This document shows, piece after piece, positions 20,755 to 31,053 of a DNA stretch of 64,000 nucleotides (its first letter is position 1; each line of letters opens with the position of its first letter). This DNA is from Bolinopsis microptera (taxonomy: Eukaryota > Ctenophora > Tentaculata > Lobata > Bolinopsidae): the NCBI RefSeq assembly GCF_026151205.1, contig NC_087079.1, forward strand, positions 17,540,945-17,604,944, in the 5' to 3' direction. The notes under the pieces were generated by a model. It was not told the origin of the DNA and searched no databases. It worked only from the letters and a program-made list of their open reading frames with translations. A program made the translations under genes and the position numbers.

Positions 20755-22799
20755 GACATAACTACGGATCTACGAGAACGTGGGGAAAATCTTTTTTGGG
20801 CCTTGGTAACATCACTGAACAACCTCCCATCAACGGGGCTAGCTAGGATCTTATGTGCAATTGCCCGGGAGAGTTTAAAGATACCGCTTGACCCCAGGTG
20901 GATTGGGTCATCCGGCTTCTTATATCTACAAAACTGCTTGTCCAGTAGACCCTCCTCATCAACAAAACTATCAAAATCTAAAGTGCCTATTCTAGTATTA
21001 GTATTACAGTACCCAAATAATAAACTATTAAACTCCATGGCTCTGTCATTCAGCCAGGAGGACCTAGTTGGAAGGATGGGTGAGACAATAACTTTAGAAT
21101 ATGGACACATATCACAAATATTCTTGAGCTTCTTCGTCAGCTCATTAGCCCAATGTTTAACATCACCCCCTCCCCTCTTGATATTATTTATACCACAGTG
21201 TACTACAACGTTCTTGTATCCAACACAAAGAACAGGGTCTAACTGATCTATTGTGAAACATTCGATTCTTTTCCCAGGCAGCTTGTGTCCAAATGTTCCT
21301 TTTCCAGCCCCAAATTTGAGGAACCGGGTGTTTGAATCACCGACAATCAAGGTCGCATTGATGCTCCTGCTTACGTAGCGGAAGGTAATACTGTATCTTA
21401 AGTCCCTCTTTTCTGTGCTTTTATCAATTCGGTGGTCCCAAAGAAACTGGGACTGTTTGCTCATGACATAGAGACTACGTCCCTCTATTGTCTCTACGAC
21501 CTCTCCTTCAAGCTGATCCTTTTTTGTGAATTTTACAGAGCAATCACCACCTAAGGATACTGTAAATATGGAACTATCATGGACCAGTGATTGCTCGTTA
21601 TCAGAGTGCTTAGGAAGAAAACTGTTCCCATCAGTGTACCGATTTATCAAGCACTGATTGATTGTTGAACTAGGACATTCTTCCTTTATCTTGGAGACAA
21701 GCTCATTCAGAACATCAGGGAAGTCTGTCGATTTTGGTTTTTCAGCTTTAGCCCCGGGGTATTGATAAGGTTCGCCAAAGCTCAGAACCCCATGCCCATT
21801 TTCGGAGTTACTATCAAAGGCTTCCTTATGTTGGTCTAAGAAAACTAAAAGCTCAGAGTTCAATTTTTCATCTACAAATTCTGGGACATACGACAGAATA
21901 TGCTTGGACTTAGGGTCGTCTACACTTGCATGCTTCTGTGCATCTAGGAGAAGCTGTTCTTGGTCCGTTTCACATGGTGCAGGTGACCCTATATTAAAAG
22001 GAGGCATGGGCAGATCAGGGGTGGAAACATTTGATGACCTACTGTTTTTAAAACAGTTTATGTCAAGTTTGAGCTCAGCAAGCTTGCTGTTGATGGAGTC
22101 GAGAGTTCTGAGATGGCTATCGTTGTCTTTAAGGTTCTTGATGGACTTCTGAATGGCTTCTAGAGAATCTTGTAGAGAGCTACCATCCGAGGTAGTGTGA
22201 CCCATTGGCATGCTCAAGCTGCAGGGAGCTGACAAGTAGGAAGAGGACTTGACTTCGTTTTCACATCTCTGTCCACTTACTACAGCACAAACACTTTCAG
22301 CAAGACCTAGCAGGGATAGGAGACCTTCTGCTAAAGTTAGTTTGTTCAGGGATGAACAACTCTTGATCATAGCTGGTGTAATGATCGCAAACTTGTTTAC
22401 TTCAAGTTTCAGGATACTGCAAATGTTAATCTTGATTAAGTCTACCTCTGAGCGTAGGTTCTGTGCGTGGGTTAACAGATAGGTGTCGAGGGGAGCAGAT
22501 CTATTTGTGAAGAAACTAAGGAGACTGCTGACATTTTTGTCTTCTTCTGAGTCCTGATTTTCTGAATGAATTAGTTTATCGACATCTCTAAGCATTTCGT
22601 CAATATTGTCAATGACTGAAGCTGAGGAAGTGGTGGGTGTATCCTGATCGGGAACCGTAGTGGATGAAGTCTGGTCTGCAACAGGTTGAGGTTTCTCACA
22701 CTTTTCTTGAGTGTCAGTGGGGGTTTCCATCATGGTGAAGAGGCAATGGGGGTACCAGGCAGACCAGGGGGCACCTTCACGTCCAACTAGCACACTCAC
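20751..22799 (-). CDS. LINE ORF1: coiled region + AlkB-type dioxygenase + SGNH esterase
   Basis: A 682-residue protein. Residues about 205-250 look like a coiled coil. Residues about 300-478 match an AlkB-type Fe(II)/2-oxoglutarate dioxygenase: NRYTDGN, then H398-x-D400, distal H456 (WDHR) and R468-x5-R474 (RYSITFR). Residues about 482-655 are an SGNH/GDSL esterase with GDS at 487-489, GxN at 536-538 and DPIH at 631-634. CR1/L2-type ORF1 esterases are known; an adjoining AlkB domain is not, to my knowledge, standard. The AlkB part could reverse alkylation of element RNA or cDNA (inference). The start may be internal, at M23/M24. The ORF1 stop overlaps the ORF2 ATG. Confidence 0.88.
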   Translation of the reverse strand: MSVLVGREGAPWSAWYPHCLFTMMETPTDTQEKCEKPQPVADQTSSTTVPDQDTPTTSSASVIDNIDEMLRDVDKLIHSENQDSEEDKNVSSLLSFFTNRSAPLDTYLLTHAQNLRSEVDLIKINICSILKLEVNKFAIITPAMIKSCSSLNKLTLAEGLLSLLGLAESVCAVVSGQRCENEVKSSSYLSAPCSLSMPMGHTTSDGSSLQDSLEAIQKSIKNLKDNDSHLRTLDSINSKLAELKLDINCFKNSRSSNVSTPDLPMPPFNIGSPAPCETDQEQLLLDAQKHASVDDPKSKHILSYVPEFVDEKLNSELLVFLDQHKEAFDSNSENGHGVLSFGEPYQYPGAKAEKPKSTDFPDVLNELVSKIKEECPSSTINQCLINRYTDGNSFLPKHSDNEQSLVHDSSIFTVSLGGDCSVKFTKKDQLEGEVVETIEGRSLYVMSKQSQFLWDHRIDKSTEKRDLRYSITFRYVSRSINATLIVGDSNTRFLKFGAGKGTFGHKLPGKRIECFTIDQLDPVLCVGYKNVVVHCGINNIKRGGGDVKHWANELTKKLKNICDMCPYSKVIVSPILPTRSSWLNDRAMEFNSLLFGYCNTNTRIGTLDFDSFVDEEGLLDKQFCRYKKPDDPIHLGSSGIFKLSRAIAHKILASPVDGRLFSDVTKAQKRFSPRSRRSVVMS

Positions 22800-23359
22800 T
22801 GAAAAGAAGGAAGAGCAGAAAGCAGTTTGAAATGTCTGTTGTGGAAAACAATGAAAGTGTTAACTGGATTAGTCAAAATGATTCAAAAGATTGAAAAATT
22901 GAACAGACTGACGGACTACGACACATGGGACAAGAGAGTGAGTGAGTATGAAAAATATGAGGTGGTTGGACTGGCAAGCCCTATCATTTAATCAGAATAC
23001 ATTACATATAATCCATAAGCCATATATAAATGTCAGCCTGTTCTTGGAGCACAGCCCCAAAAGTTATTAGAAGTGAAGTTCAAGTTTTAAGTTTAAAATT
23101 CTTTCAACACTATCTACACATTAATCAGGGTTGTCCAATTGTCCAATTGTGGATTGTGGTGTGAATGGAGTTATACATTGCCAAACAGAAACATTATTCA
23201 CTACAACTACTTAACTTCTTAACAGGTTAAGAGTGCCAGTCTTCTGTTTCAGCACCCCCTGGACCATCATAGTACCCCCGATGCAGTTGACTTTAGCAAG
23301 CCATGGACATATTGGACATCCTCAAATTATTTGTTATATAGTAGTGTTGAAAGTATTAA
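22800..23359 (-). other. LINE 5' UTR / internal promoter region
   Basis: About 560 bp between ORF1 and the junction with the inverted-repeat arm at 23360. No motifs stand out. Internal promoters are expected here in LINEs. Confidence 0.55.
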
Positions 23360-24405
23360 AACTAGAACGGTCTTAAAGACTCATGAGCAACATAGCATTT
23401 GTCACAAGATGTAAGATGAGTCACTTTAATTTGTGTCCAGAAACACCTACAAAAATTAGAGAATGATCTACTTTATTGGGCATCTCTCTTAATGGGCCAG
23501 GCCAGCAGCATATTTGTGTCTTACAAAAGGGCGATTTTTCAAAATTACGGTTTCTTAAGGCAGCTAACAGCGAATTGGTCGCATTTGGCGACTCATGCAC
23601 ATCATGTACTCAAAAATGCTCATTTTAGGAGTCATTAGTAAATAACTACTACGGGGTCCGGACTCTAGGGCGTAAGACTCTAGGGCGTAAGACTCTAGGG
23701 TCTTAGGGTTAGGGTTAGGGTTAGGGTTAGGGTTAGGGTTTGGGTTTGGGTTAGGGTTAGGGTTAGGGTTAGGGTTAGGGTTAGGGTTAGGATAAGGGTT
23801 AGGGATAGGGTTAGGGTGATGGTTAGGGTTAGGGCGCCGCCCTAAAGTCTCACGCCCTAGAGTCTTACGCCCTAGAGTCCCGGACCCAACTACTACATGA
23901 TTTGTGAAAACCCCCAATTTTTCCTTGGCACCAATTTAATTTTTAAATTTGATATGTGCCAGACCAAAATTCAACTTCAAACTTTTTATTTATTTAATTT
24001 TATGCCATGAAACCATGATATATGTACTGGTCAAGAATACTATACCGGACCTAAAATAAATCGGCACTGGATCTGGTCCAGATTGTTGCTTGACCGCTGT
24101 ACCCCACTTTAAAATTATGATTGATTTCGCTGTCTCGACCAATATTGGTCTGTTATCCCTGGTTTGAGATCTGTTGGCCGCAGTTTAATAATACCGCAGT
24201 GGTTTGGTTCGCATAGATTTTACCATCGTATGATAATGTGTGTCATTCCCTAGTTTTTTAATCTAGTTGTTACTGGCTAGCTCTTTTGTTACTACAGCTG
24301 CCTCGAGATCTTATCTAGGGCACTAATACATTAGTACTAGAACATTATAACTATAATTCTAGAACTTCAGATTAAGATTACTTGGCCGAATGGCAGGGTT
24401 CGAGA
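23360..24405 (+). repeat. Left inverted arm, inner part
   Basis: This is the inverted copy of 25262-25995, resuming exactly where 4327 left off. The homology is broken only by the 235-bp hairpin element at 23653-23887, absent from the right arm. Confidence 0.8.
23653..23887. mobile_element. Hairpin element with telomere-type TTAGGG repeats
   Basis: Flanked by a perfect 9-bp duplication AACTACTAC (23644-23652 and 23888-23896). The site without it survives in the right arm (near 25705). The ends are inverted repeats (GGGTCCGG-ACTCTAGGGCG type) built from 15-bp ACTCTAGGGCGTAAG units. The centre is about 20 degenerate TTAGGG repeats, ending in a GGGCGCCGCCC hairpin. There is no coding capacity: the Asn-Pro frame on the minus strand is just the translated repeat. 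The 9-bp duplication fits a Mutator-like MITE; the class is uncertain. Confidence 0.7.
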
Positions 24406-25261
24406 TTCGACTCTAAAACGCTCAGTTTAGGAGTGATTAGTAGATAACTACTGCATGATATGCGAAAATTCCAACTAGACAAGGATGATACTTAATCAAA
24501 GTGTTCCTCGACTTGAACTTAAGTCTTGTAACCTACTGGAGTTTGGGCCACTGAATCGAATACGACCTGATATTAATTTTAGGATGTCAGGAATTCATTA
24601 AGATTTTTATTCTTTGGTTTTCAATTGTGCTACGAATCCGACTTTGAGTTGATAACACCGAATTTCCTGTTTGCCTCTCAAAGAGAAGAACCGAGGCTTA
24701 GGTTCCTCTTATGGCTCTGAGATTCAACTTTAAGATCGGAGTTCGGAGATCCTCGCGTCGAAGATCATGTAAGTGTAACATCAGTACCGGAGATCAGACT
24801 TTTTGCTTGATATTGGACCTATAAATCTAATTATATATTCGAAACAGCACGGGATGTAACCAAGGTTAATTTAGATAAGATATACCAGCTTTCGGGGTTA
24901 CAAGACCTTATGAAAGGCAGGCAGAGCATCCTAAATCCTCATGCTATCCTCACGTTGACCATCTAGGTGCAGACTCCAGCTATTAGGCCCGAGATCCGTC
25001 CCTTGTCCCGTAGTGTCCCGTTAGTAAGAGATCGTTCAGATTTTTGTCATTAAGACCCCCTCCCCGCTCTAAAATCCACTTTACCCACAGCTGGAAACAT
25101 TTCACATGTGAAACCTAAATAGCCAAATCAGCATCTCGAGACCTTCTATTATATAAACCCCTTGATCCTACTATAAGCTTATAACTTATAAGGCATTGCA
25201 TGCCGAAATTAAGATTCACCTCAACTGGTGATATGAACCTGGTATGTTACCTGAATGCCCT
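24406..25261. other. Loop of the inverted-repeat element
   Basis: 856 bp between the arms without an ORF. Its first 60 bp (24408-24470) are a diverged direct repeat of 23608-23650 plus 23897-23912, i.e. arm sequence repeated in the loop. No transposase remnant is seen. Confidence 0.5.
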
Positions 25262-26504
25262 CAGTCAAATCTCGAACCCTGCTAATGCTATTCTGCCAAG
25301 TAACCTTTATCTGAGGTTCTAGAATTACAGTTTTAATGTTCTAGTATTTGTGCCCATGCCCCAGATAAGTTCTCGAGGCAGCTCACTGCTGTAATAACAG
25401 AAGAACTAGCCAGTCAATGACACGCATTATCATATGATGGGAAAATCTATGCGACTGAAAAAAAGGATATGGGGTCATTCTGAAGTACTGGTCAGTACTG
25501 GTCAGTGGTCAAGCAACAATCTGGCCCGGAAACAGTGCCGATTTATTTTAGGTCCGGTATTCTTAGTACATTATACATATCATGGTTAAGTTTCATGGCA
25601 TGAATAAATAGAAAGTTGAATTTTTGTCATAACATTTTGGCTAAATTGGTGCCAATAAAAAAGTGTTGGATTTTTCACAAATCATGCAGTAGTTAAACTT
25701 ATTTACTAATCACTCCTAAAGTGAGCGTTTTTGAGTATATGATGTGCATGAGTCGGCAATTTCAAACAATTTACTGTTAGCAACTGACCCATTGACCTTT
25801 ACTAAAGAAACCGTAATTTTGAAAAATCGCCCTTTCGTAAGACACAAATATGCTGCTGGCCTGGCCCATTAAGAGAGATGCCTAATAAAGTAAATCATTC
25901 TCTAATTTTTGTAGGTGTTTCTGGACACAAAGTGACTCATCTTACATCTTGTGACAAATGCTATGTTGCTCATGAGTTTTTAAGACCGTTCTAGTTAACA
26001 GTCCAATAGCCCATTTGTGAATATTATCGCTCAGCAAAAATCCGTTTTTCAGCCACATTTCCGAAAATAAGCCTTTTAGGGTATATGTTGCTTCATAAGT
26101 TGTATATAAATGTGGCCATTATGTACATTTTAGTGTATCAGAATAGTCTCTACGACCTTCCTAGGCGGAAATGCCAAAAATCACGGAAATTTGAACTGCG
26201 TCAAGGCAAAAACCGTTTTTCGGCCATATTTCCGAAACGAAGCATTTTAAGGTATATGTTGCTTCATAAGTTGTATATAAATGTGGCTATTAGGCACATT
26301 TTGGTGTATCGGAATAGTCTTTAAGACCTTCCTGGACTGAAATACAAAAATTCGAGTGACCGCAAAACCCTGAAAAAGGGTGTGGCCGAAAACGCCCTTA
26401 TTGCATTTATTTCAAAAATGCAATAAAGTCCAAATGTTTTGAGAATCATCTAGAGAGGTGATAACCGTTGAGAAATCGCTTTTAACACGAAAAGCTAACG
26501 AGAT
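25262..26504 (-). repeat. Right inverted arm, uninterrupted
   Basis: The intact arm. It preserves the pre-insertion sequence for both the LINE site (near 25990-26000) and the hairpin-element site (near 25705). The divergence from the left arm is spread out and includes small indels, so the element is older than its insertions. Confidence 0.8.
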
Positions 26505-28257
26505 TCCGTTTCGTCTCAGACTAGAGTGTCTGTTCTATCTCAACCTGGCTATGGATAGCATAATTGAGTATTGGACATCTTGTTGGCGCATGGTAATAGA
26601 CTGTGATGTAATAAGACTGAGATTGTATGCTTCAACTCTTATGATTACGATGGAATCCCACCTTCATTCAACCTAGGAAGGAACTCAATTTATTGCAGAT
26701 TTGTTGTGAAAATTTAGATAATAGTTTATTGGTAGAAGATCCTCAATGCAAATGGAGGGACTTGCTTACCAGTGGGAAAATAGAAAGCTTTCCGTCGTAA
26801 AAGCATGAAGCTTCCTGGCACAATGGGAAGGGAGGAAACTTCCTGAATCCTGGTTAGAAGAGAGAAAGCTTCCTTGCATTGTGGGAAGACAGGAAGCTTG
26901 GAATGGAGATTTAAAACAAAACTTGACTAGATTTATCATCACTCATTGTAAGATTTCAATCCTATAATCTGCATCCTCTTTTTCGAATCACACTTATTTC
27001 ACAATTGACTTCCTGGTTTTTATGGGAATAGAAACTTAACCAGGAACACGATTTTGGAAGGCTTTGGTTATTGTAGACTTCAATGTGACCAAGCAAAAAC
27101 GTAACAAATTTACCAGCAGGCTGGTGGGAAATATTATGTGGAGAAAGAAAAACTTTTAAAAGGTAAAACCCCCTTAAAAGGTAAGGGAATGGGCTCCTTA
27201 CTCCTTAGTATTGATAACTATGCAAATGTACCAGTATATAATGCCGTTTATAAGGTTGTTTATTTGTATGTGGTTTTAAAATAATGTTTAAACCTGGCAT
27301 AATGATCTTCATACGTAAACTCCAAATTCCACTTACAATTAGAATTTGATTTATTTTACAAATTCTAAACTTAAGTTTTGCACACCTGCTGGACTTACAC
27401 ACTTACATGTTTTCAAGTAGTTATCATGACAAAGAATTTTTGAATTTTCTACATTCAATAAAAACAGTTGATCTATGATACATTGGAATATGCTTGCTAT
27501 TTAAATCTCTTAGGCTACAAAAGTAGGGTATCAGTAAGCCACATGAGGCTGATGTGATATTTTGATAAACTCTGCTGCACCAGCTCACACAATTTCTGAC
27601 ATTAGTAAGGATTTATGGATCGTGAAAAATACATGCATAGATCTGAATACTAATTTTGACATGTGACATTGAATTTGGGTTTTTATTTCAATATTAGTGT
27701 AACCCGGCCAGCGGCCTTCAGTTGAAAAGGCTAGGAGTATTTACTGTAACACATAATCGCATAAGCAGTTCTTTCTATTGAATAATTAAGTCATTATTAG
27801 GCACCACATTCCATGATCACTCTGTACCACGACTATTACACCTCATCACTCCCGTCTTAAACCGCTTTCCATTTTTATTTAAATCCTTTTAGAAATTAAC
27901 CCTTATTAACTAAGCACCACACCCGCCTATTATATTTGAAAACATGCATGACATTGTCGTATGAAAGTATGAACTCTCTCTAGCTCTACAGTCCAAACAG
28001 ACTGCAATCAATGCCCTTCACCCCTAATAAGCTTAAAGTATCACTTGCAGGGGCTCACTTAATTATGATTCATGAACCAACACTACATAATCTGCAGTAA
28101 TGGAAGAGAGAGCCAAGAGGGAGAAAAAGTGAGCCATTTTTTGTCACATTTATGGTACAAACCCATCAATTAAACCACTTACCACCGGCCGGTTTAAAAA
28201 AATTTGCTTATTGGTTTCGTCAGAAATTACACACAGATTTATTGAGATTATTATTTA
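26505..28257. other. Unassigned AT-rich DNA
   Basis: No gene seen. 26770-26900 holds a few degenerate GGAAGCTTCC-type short repeats. The small open frames here lack family resemblance. Confidence 0.35.
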
Positions 28258-28424
28258 AGATATGTAATATGTAATATGTAATATGTAATATGTAATATGT
28301 AATATGTAATATGTAATATGTAATATGTAATATGTAATATGTGATATGTAATATGTAATATGTAATATGTAATATGTAATATGTAATATGTAATATGTAA
28401 TATGTAATATGTAATATGTAATAC
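28258..28424 (+). repeat. (TAATATG)n microsatellite, first block
   Basis: About 24 nearly perfect 7-bp units, preceded by TATTTAAGATATG, a flank also seen at the end of the second block. Confidence 0.95.
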
Positions 28425-29036
28425 TAGAAACCCGCTAGTCGAAAGCTTTGTTCGAGGAAATTTTAAAAATCAGTTATGTTTTAATTTCTCTTCATCATAC
28501 AGCTCTGTTATACAGTAGACATAATGGAATTTATTTAACAATGGCGACAGCGTTGTTAGTATTCGGATTCCCAAAACGATACTTTTTACCGCATCAAAAA
28601 ATACCAATCACAACCAAAGTTATGAATATAAGTCATAGCGTGAGCGTAAATGTGAGCTAGTTTTGAAGTTATGACGTAGCATACAGCATAACAACGCGCG
28701 TAGTTAAGATGTACTTGCTCGCGCACGTGCATTTTTATCGTTGCTACGCAACAGCACAGTAAACCTTTGCTAAAATAACGCCATTATTCTAACGATTATT
28801 TAACCTCACTTCCGACGTTAATTATAAAAAATCTAAAGCCTAAATCAAAATTCTAAGAATGCTATAGCCTATTCCTATCCTTTTTCTACAACCCTGCTAA
28901 AAATGGCGAGGTTTCAACTCCATTTGCGAGCTGGGTTTGGCTTCACCAGAGGGTCATTTTGAGGTCGATTTTCGGTGTTTTTTCTTCTATGTCCCCGTTG
29001 CCGGGGAAATTTCGTCAAGTTTAAAATATTGTATAG
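28425..29036. other. 612-bp unique segment splitting the 7-bp microsatellite
   Basis: Non-repetitive DNA between two blocks of the same microsatellite. It holds GC-rich patches (about 28695-28725) and a short hairpin CCCCGTTGCCGGGG near 28984. No ORF of note. It may be an insertion into a once continuous array. Confidence 0.4.
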
Positions 29037-29347
29037 ATGTAATATGTAATATGTAATATGTAATATGTAATATGTAATATGTAATATAATGTAATATAAT
29101 GTAATATAATGTAATATGTAATATGTAATATGTAATATGTAATATGTAATATGTAATATGTAATATGTAATATGTAATATAATGTAATATGTAATATGTA
29201 ATATGTAATATGTAATATGTAATATGTAATATGTAATATGTAATATGTAATATGTAATATGTAATATGTAATATGTAATATGTAATATAATGTAATATGT
29301 AATATGTAATATGTAATATGTAATATGTAATATGTAATATGTAATAT
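29037..29347 (+). repeat. (TAATATG)n microsatellite, second block
   Basis: About 44 units of the same 7-bp repeat, interspersed with 10-bp TAATATAATG variants. Confidence 0.95.
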
Positions 29348-29356
29348 TTAAGATAT

Positions 29357-29382
29357 GGAGGTGTAGGTGGTGAGGGAGGTGT
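29357..29382 (+). repeat. Isolated fragment of the 18-bp minisatellite
   Basis: One and a half units identical to the array that starts 1.7 kb downstream at 31054. It sits between two copies of TATTTAAGATAT (29345-29356, 29385-29396). Confidence 0.8.
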
Positions 29383-30838
29383 AATATTTAAGATATATAT
29401 GGTTGGATAGTCATGGTCATGGTTCGGAAAAAATATGGTTCACCTTCTAACGAGTTTACTATTCAGTAACTGATTACACATTGACAATTTGACAATCACT
29501 ATAATTACTAATCAACAGGTAACAGGTGTTGTGGAAACAGTTGATGTCTGGACAAGTAAATTTTTATCAATATGGAAGGGATTACTCCTTGATGAAATTT
29601 CTTGTATTGAAAATCTTAATTTACTTGCCTCGACAGTCTAGCTGTGTTTTGTTTGTTTGAAGGATGATCCTTAGTGACGCCTACTCACACTGCTCACACT
29701 AATCTGGTTGCAACTAATAAATGTAAATGGTATAAACACCACACCTACCTATCTACCACCCCAGCATTACAAAAGAACGGAAATGTCCTCCTCTCTTTAC
29801 TTTCAATCTATTGTTAAATTTGGTCATTACTTTTTGCCCCTCCTTTGATGGAGTCACGATGACAGGAAAATTTAGTAATCTATTGTTTCATCAATTATAA
29901 ACTGGCTCACTAGACTGAAGATATATATATATAGTAGTAGTAGTAGTGCTACACTAGACCTGAAGTATACTGGTATGTTAAGTGGTCCTGGATTTGCTAA
30001 GATCAGTGTTATGAGCTGCTCAGTATTTTATTTTCAGCTAGCCGGATGTTTACACAGCCTGTAAACTATTTTTATATGTTAAGTACGTGCCGACACATTT
30101 CCAATCAAACTGTCATGTTTTGCTTATATAATGTCGACTACATAATATCTTCTTTTCACCTTACTGTTGGGATTTCACCTTGTCCTGGCATTTGTTTGTG
30201 CTGTATGTAGTTTGAATCGATCCTTTTAAAGAATACGAATCGTGTTAAACAAAATTCTGGATTGTGTGAAATTTCACAAGTGAACACAAGTTTCCGAGTG
30301 TGGATTAACAATAGTGAACTCACGCTCGCAATCCTGCATTATCACATTCATGTGTTATTTGACACTACTGTATTTGGCGTTATTCACCTTTATCGCTGTA
30401 AAACAAAGCAATGAGAAGCTAAATGTTTCGTCACGTGACTTGACACACTAGTATCAGATTGCAGTCCGATGAAAACAGGATACACATTTCAACTCTTATC
30501 TCAGTTTTATTCTGAGTAAGTCCATTTTCTCTCCGGTTTATAACCCTTTCAGTTACATCATGGCCACTTGTTCTCTTTTACCAATTTTTCTTTGTTCATT
30601 GTTTACCAACCTATTTTACTGTATCTTTATATTTTACATTTAATTAACTTAATACCGATCATAGTCATTCCAAAGTTTAACTCTAGATACGTTTCATATT
30701 TTCAGTTTGATGATATATAGCATGTTAGTACTGTTATAAGATTTGAGCAGTTTAGAATTAAAATGTCTCTACCTATGAATATTCTTTCCTTTTTTCTAAC
30801 GCATATTCTATATTTAGCGTTGCTGAATAGGTGAAATC
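29383..30838. other. Region upstream of plastin exon 1a
   Basis: No gene seen. A short (TAG)n run lies at 29934-29947. The palindromic E-box GTCACGTGAC at 30430-30439 is the only clear promoter-type motif before the candidate first exon at 30839. Confidence 0.35.
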
Positions 30839-30877
30839 ATGGATTCTGTTGAAGAATGCAAGGAAGTCTTCGAGAGA
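30839..30877 (+). CDS. PLS: Plastin alternative first exon 1a
   Basis: ATG in good context (AAATCATGG) followed by 13 codons, MDSVEECKEVFER, then a consensus donor GTGAGT. It ends in phase 0 and joins to exon 2 at 41129 to give ...KEVFER|FDTSSKG, a proper EF-hand E helix into the Ca loop. Its fit to exon 2 and the strong donor are the evidence. The intron to exon 2 would be 10.25 kb and holds all the minisatellites up to 39.1 kb. No transcript evidence. Confidence 0.6.
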
Positions 30878-31053
30878 GTGAGTACCTACATATCTTACTA
30901 CTTCTAAATATTATAACTTACCTACTTTACTACTTTTAAATGTTGCTTTTAATAGCATATTTTAGTAGTAGTATCACAAAAGAAATGTTGTTGATTGTAG
31001 CAAGTTGCAGCTGATCTGCATGCTTATGATATAATAAAGGATACGTAGAATAT

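Larger units (their letters stand above)
4328..23359 (-). mobile_element. CR1/L2-like non-LTR retrotransposon (LINE), interrupted by a PLE cluster
   Basis: Without the PLE insertion this LINE is about 6.6 kb: a 5' UTR (about 22800-23359), ORF1 (20751-22799), ORF2 (20754 down to 4907, split) and a 3' UTR (4328-4906). The 3' end carries two tandem copies of a 16-bp motif (TTGTTTTCTTGAAATTG-like), typical of the short terminal repeats of CR1/L2 elements. It landed in the left arm of the inverted-repeat element, and the undisturbed site is still visible in the right arm near 25990-26000. No target duplication is obvious. Both ORFs lack stops and frameshifts other than the insertion, so it was recently active. 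Confidence 0.85.
3813..26504. mobile_element. Composite nested transposon: long-inverted-repeat DNA element with internal insertions
   Basis: The outermost layer is a palindromic element. Its right arm (25262-26504) is the reverse complement, with point differences, of a left arm now in two pieces (3813-4327 and 23360-24405). The outer ends read ATCTCGTTAGC... and ...GCTAACGAGAT. Removing the later insertions leaves about 3.4 kb with an 856-bp loop and no transposase, so it is non-autonomous or a fold-back element. I could not settle a target-site duplication, so the superfamily is unassigned. The arm split by the LINE proves the order of insertion: DNA element, then LINE, then PLE cluster. 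Confidence 0.75.

Noticed and set aside
18889-22482. Plus-strand open frames across the LINE
   Set aside because: Antisense shadows of ORF1 and ORF2, which carry the recognisable domains.
23690-23840. Chromosome end
   Set aside because: The TTAGGG tract is short, degenerate, bounded by target duplications and embedded in unique sequence on both sides.
23564-23917. Asn-Pro repeat protein of 117 codons
   Set aside because: Translation of degenerate TTAGGG repeats inside the hairpin element.
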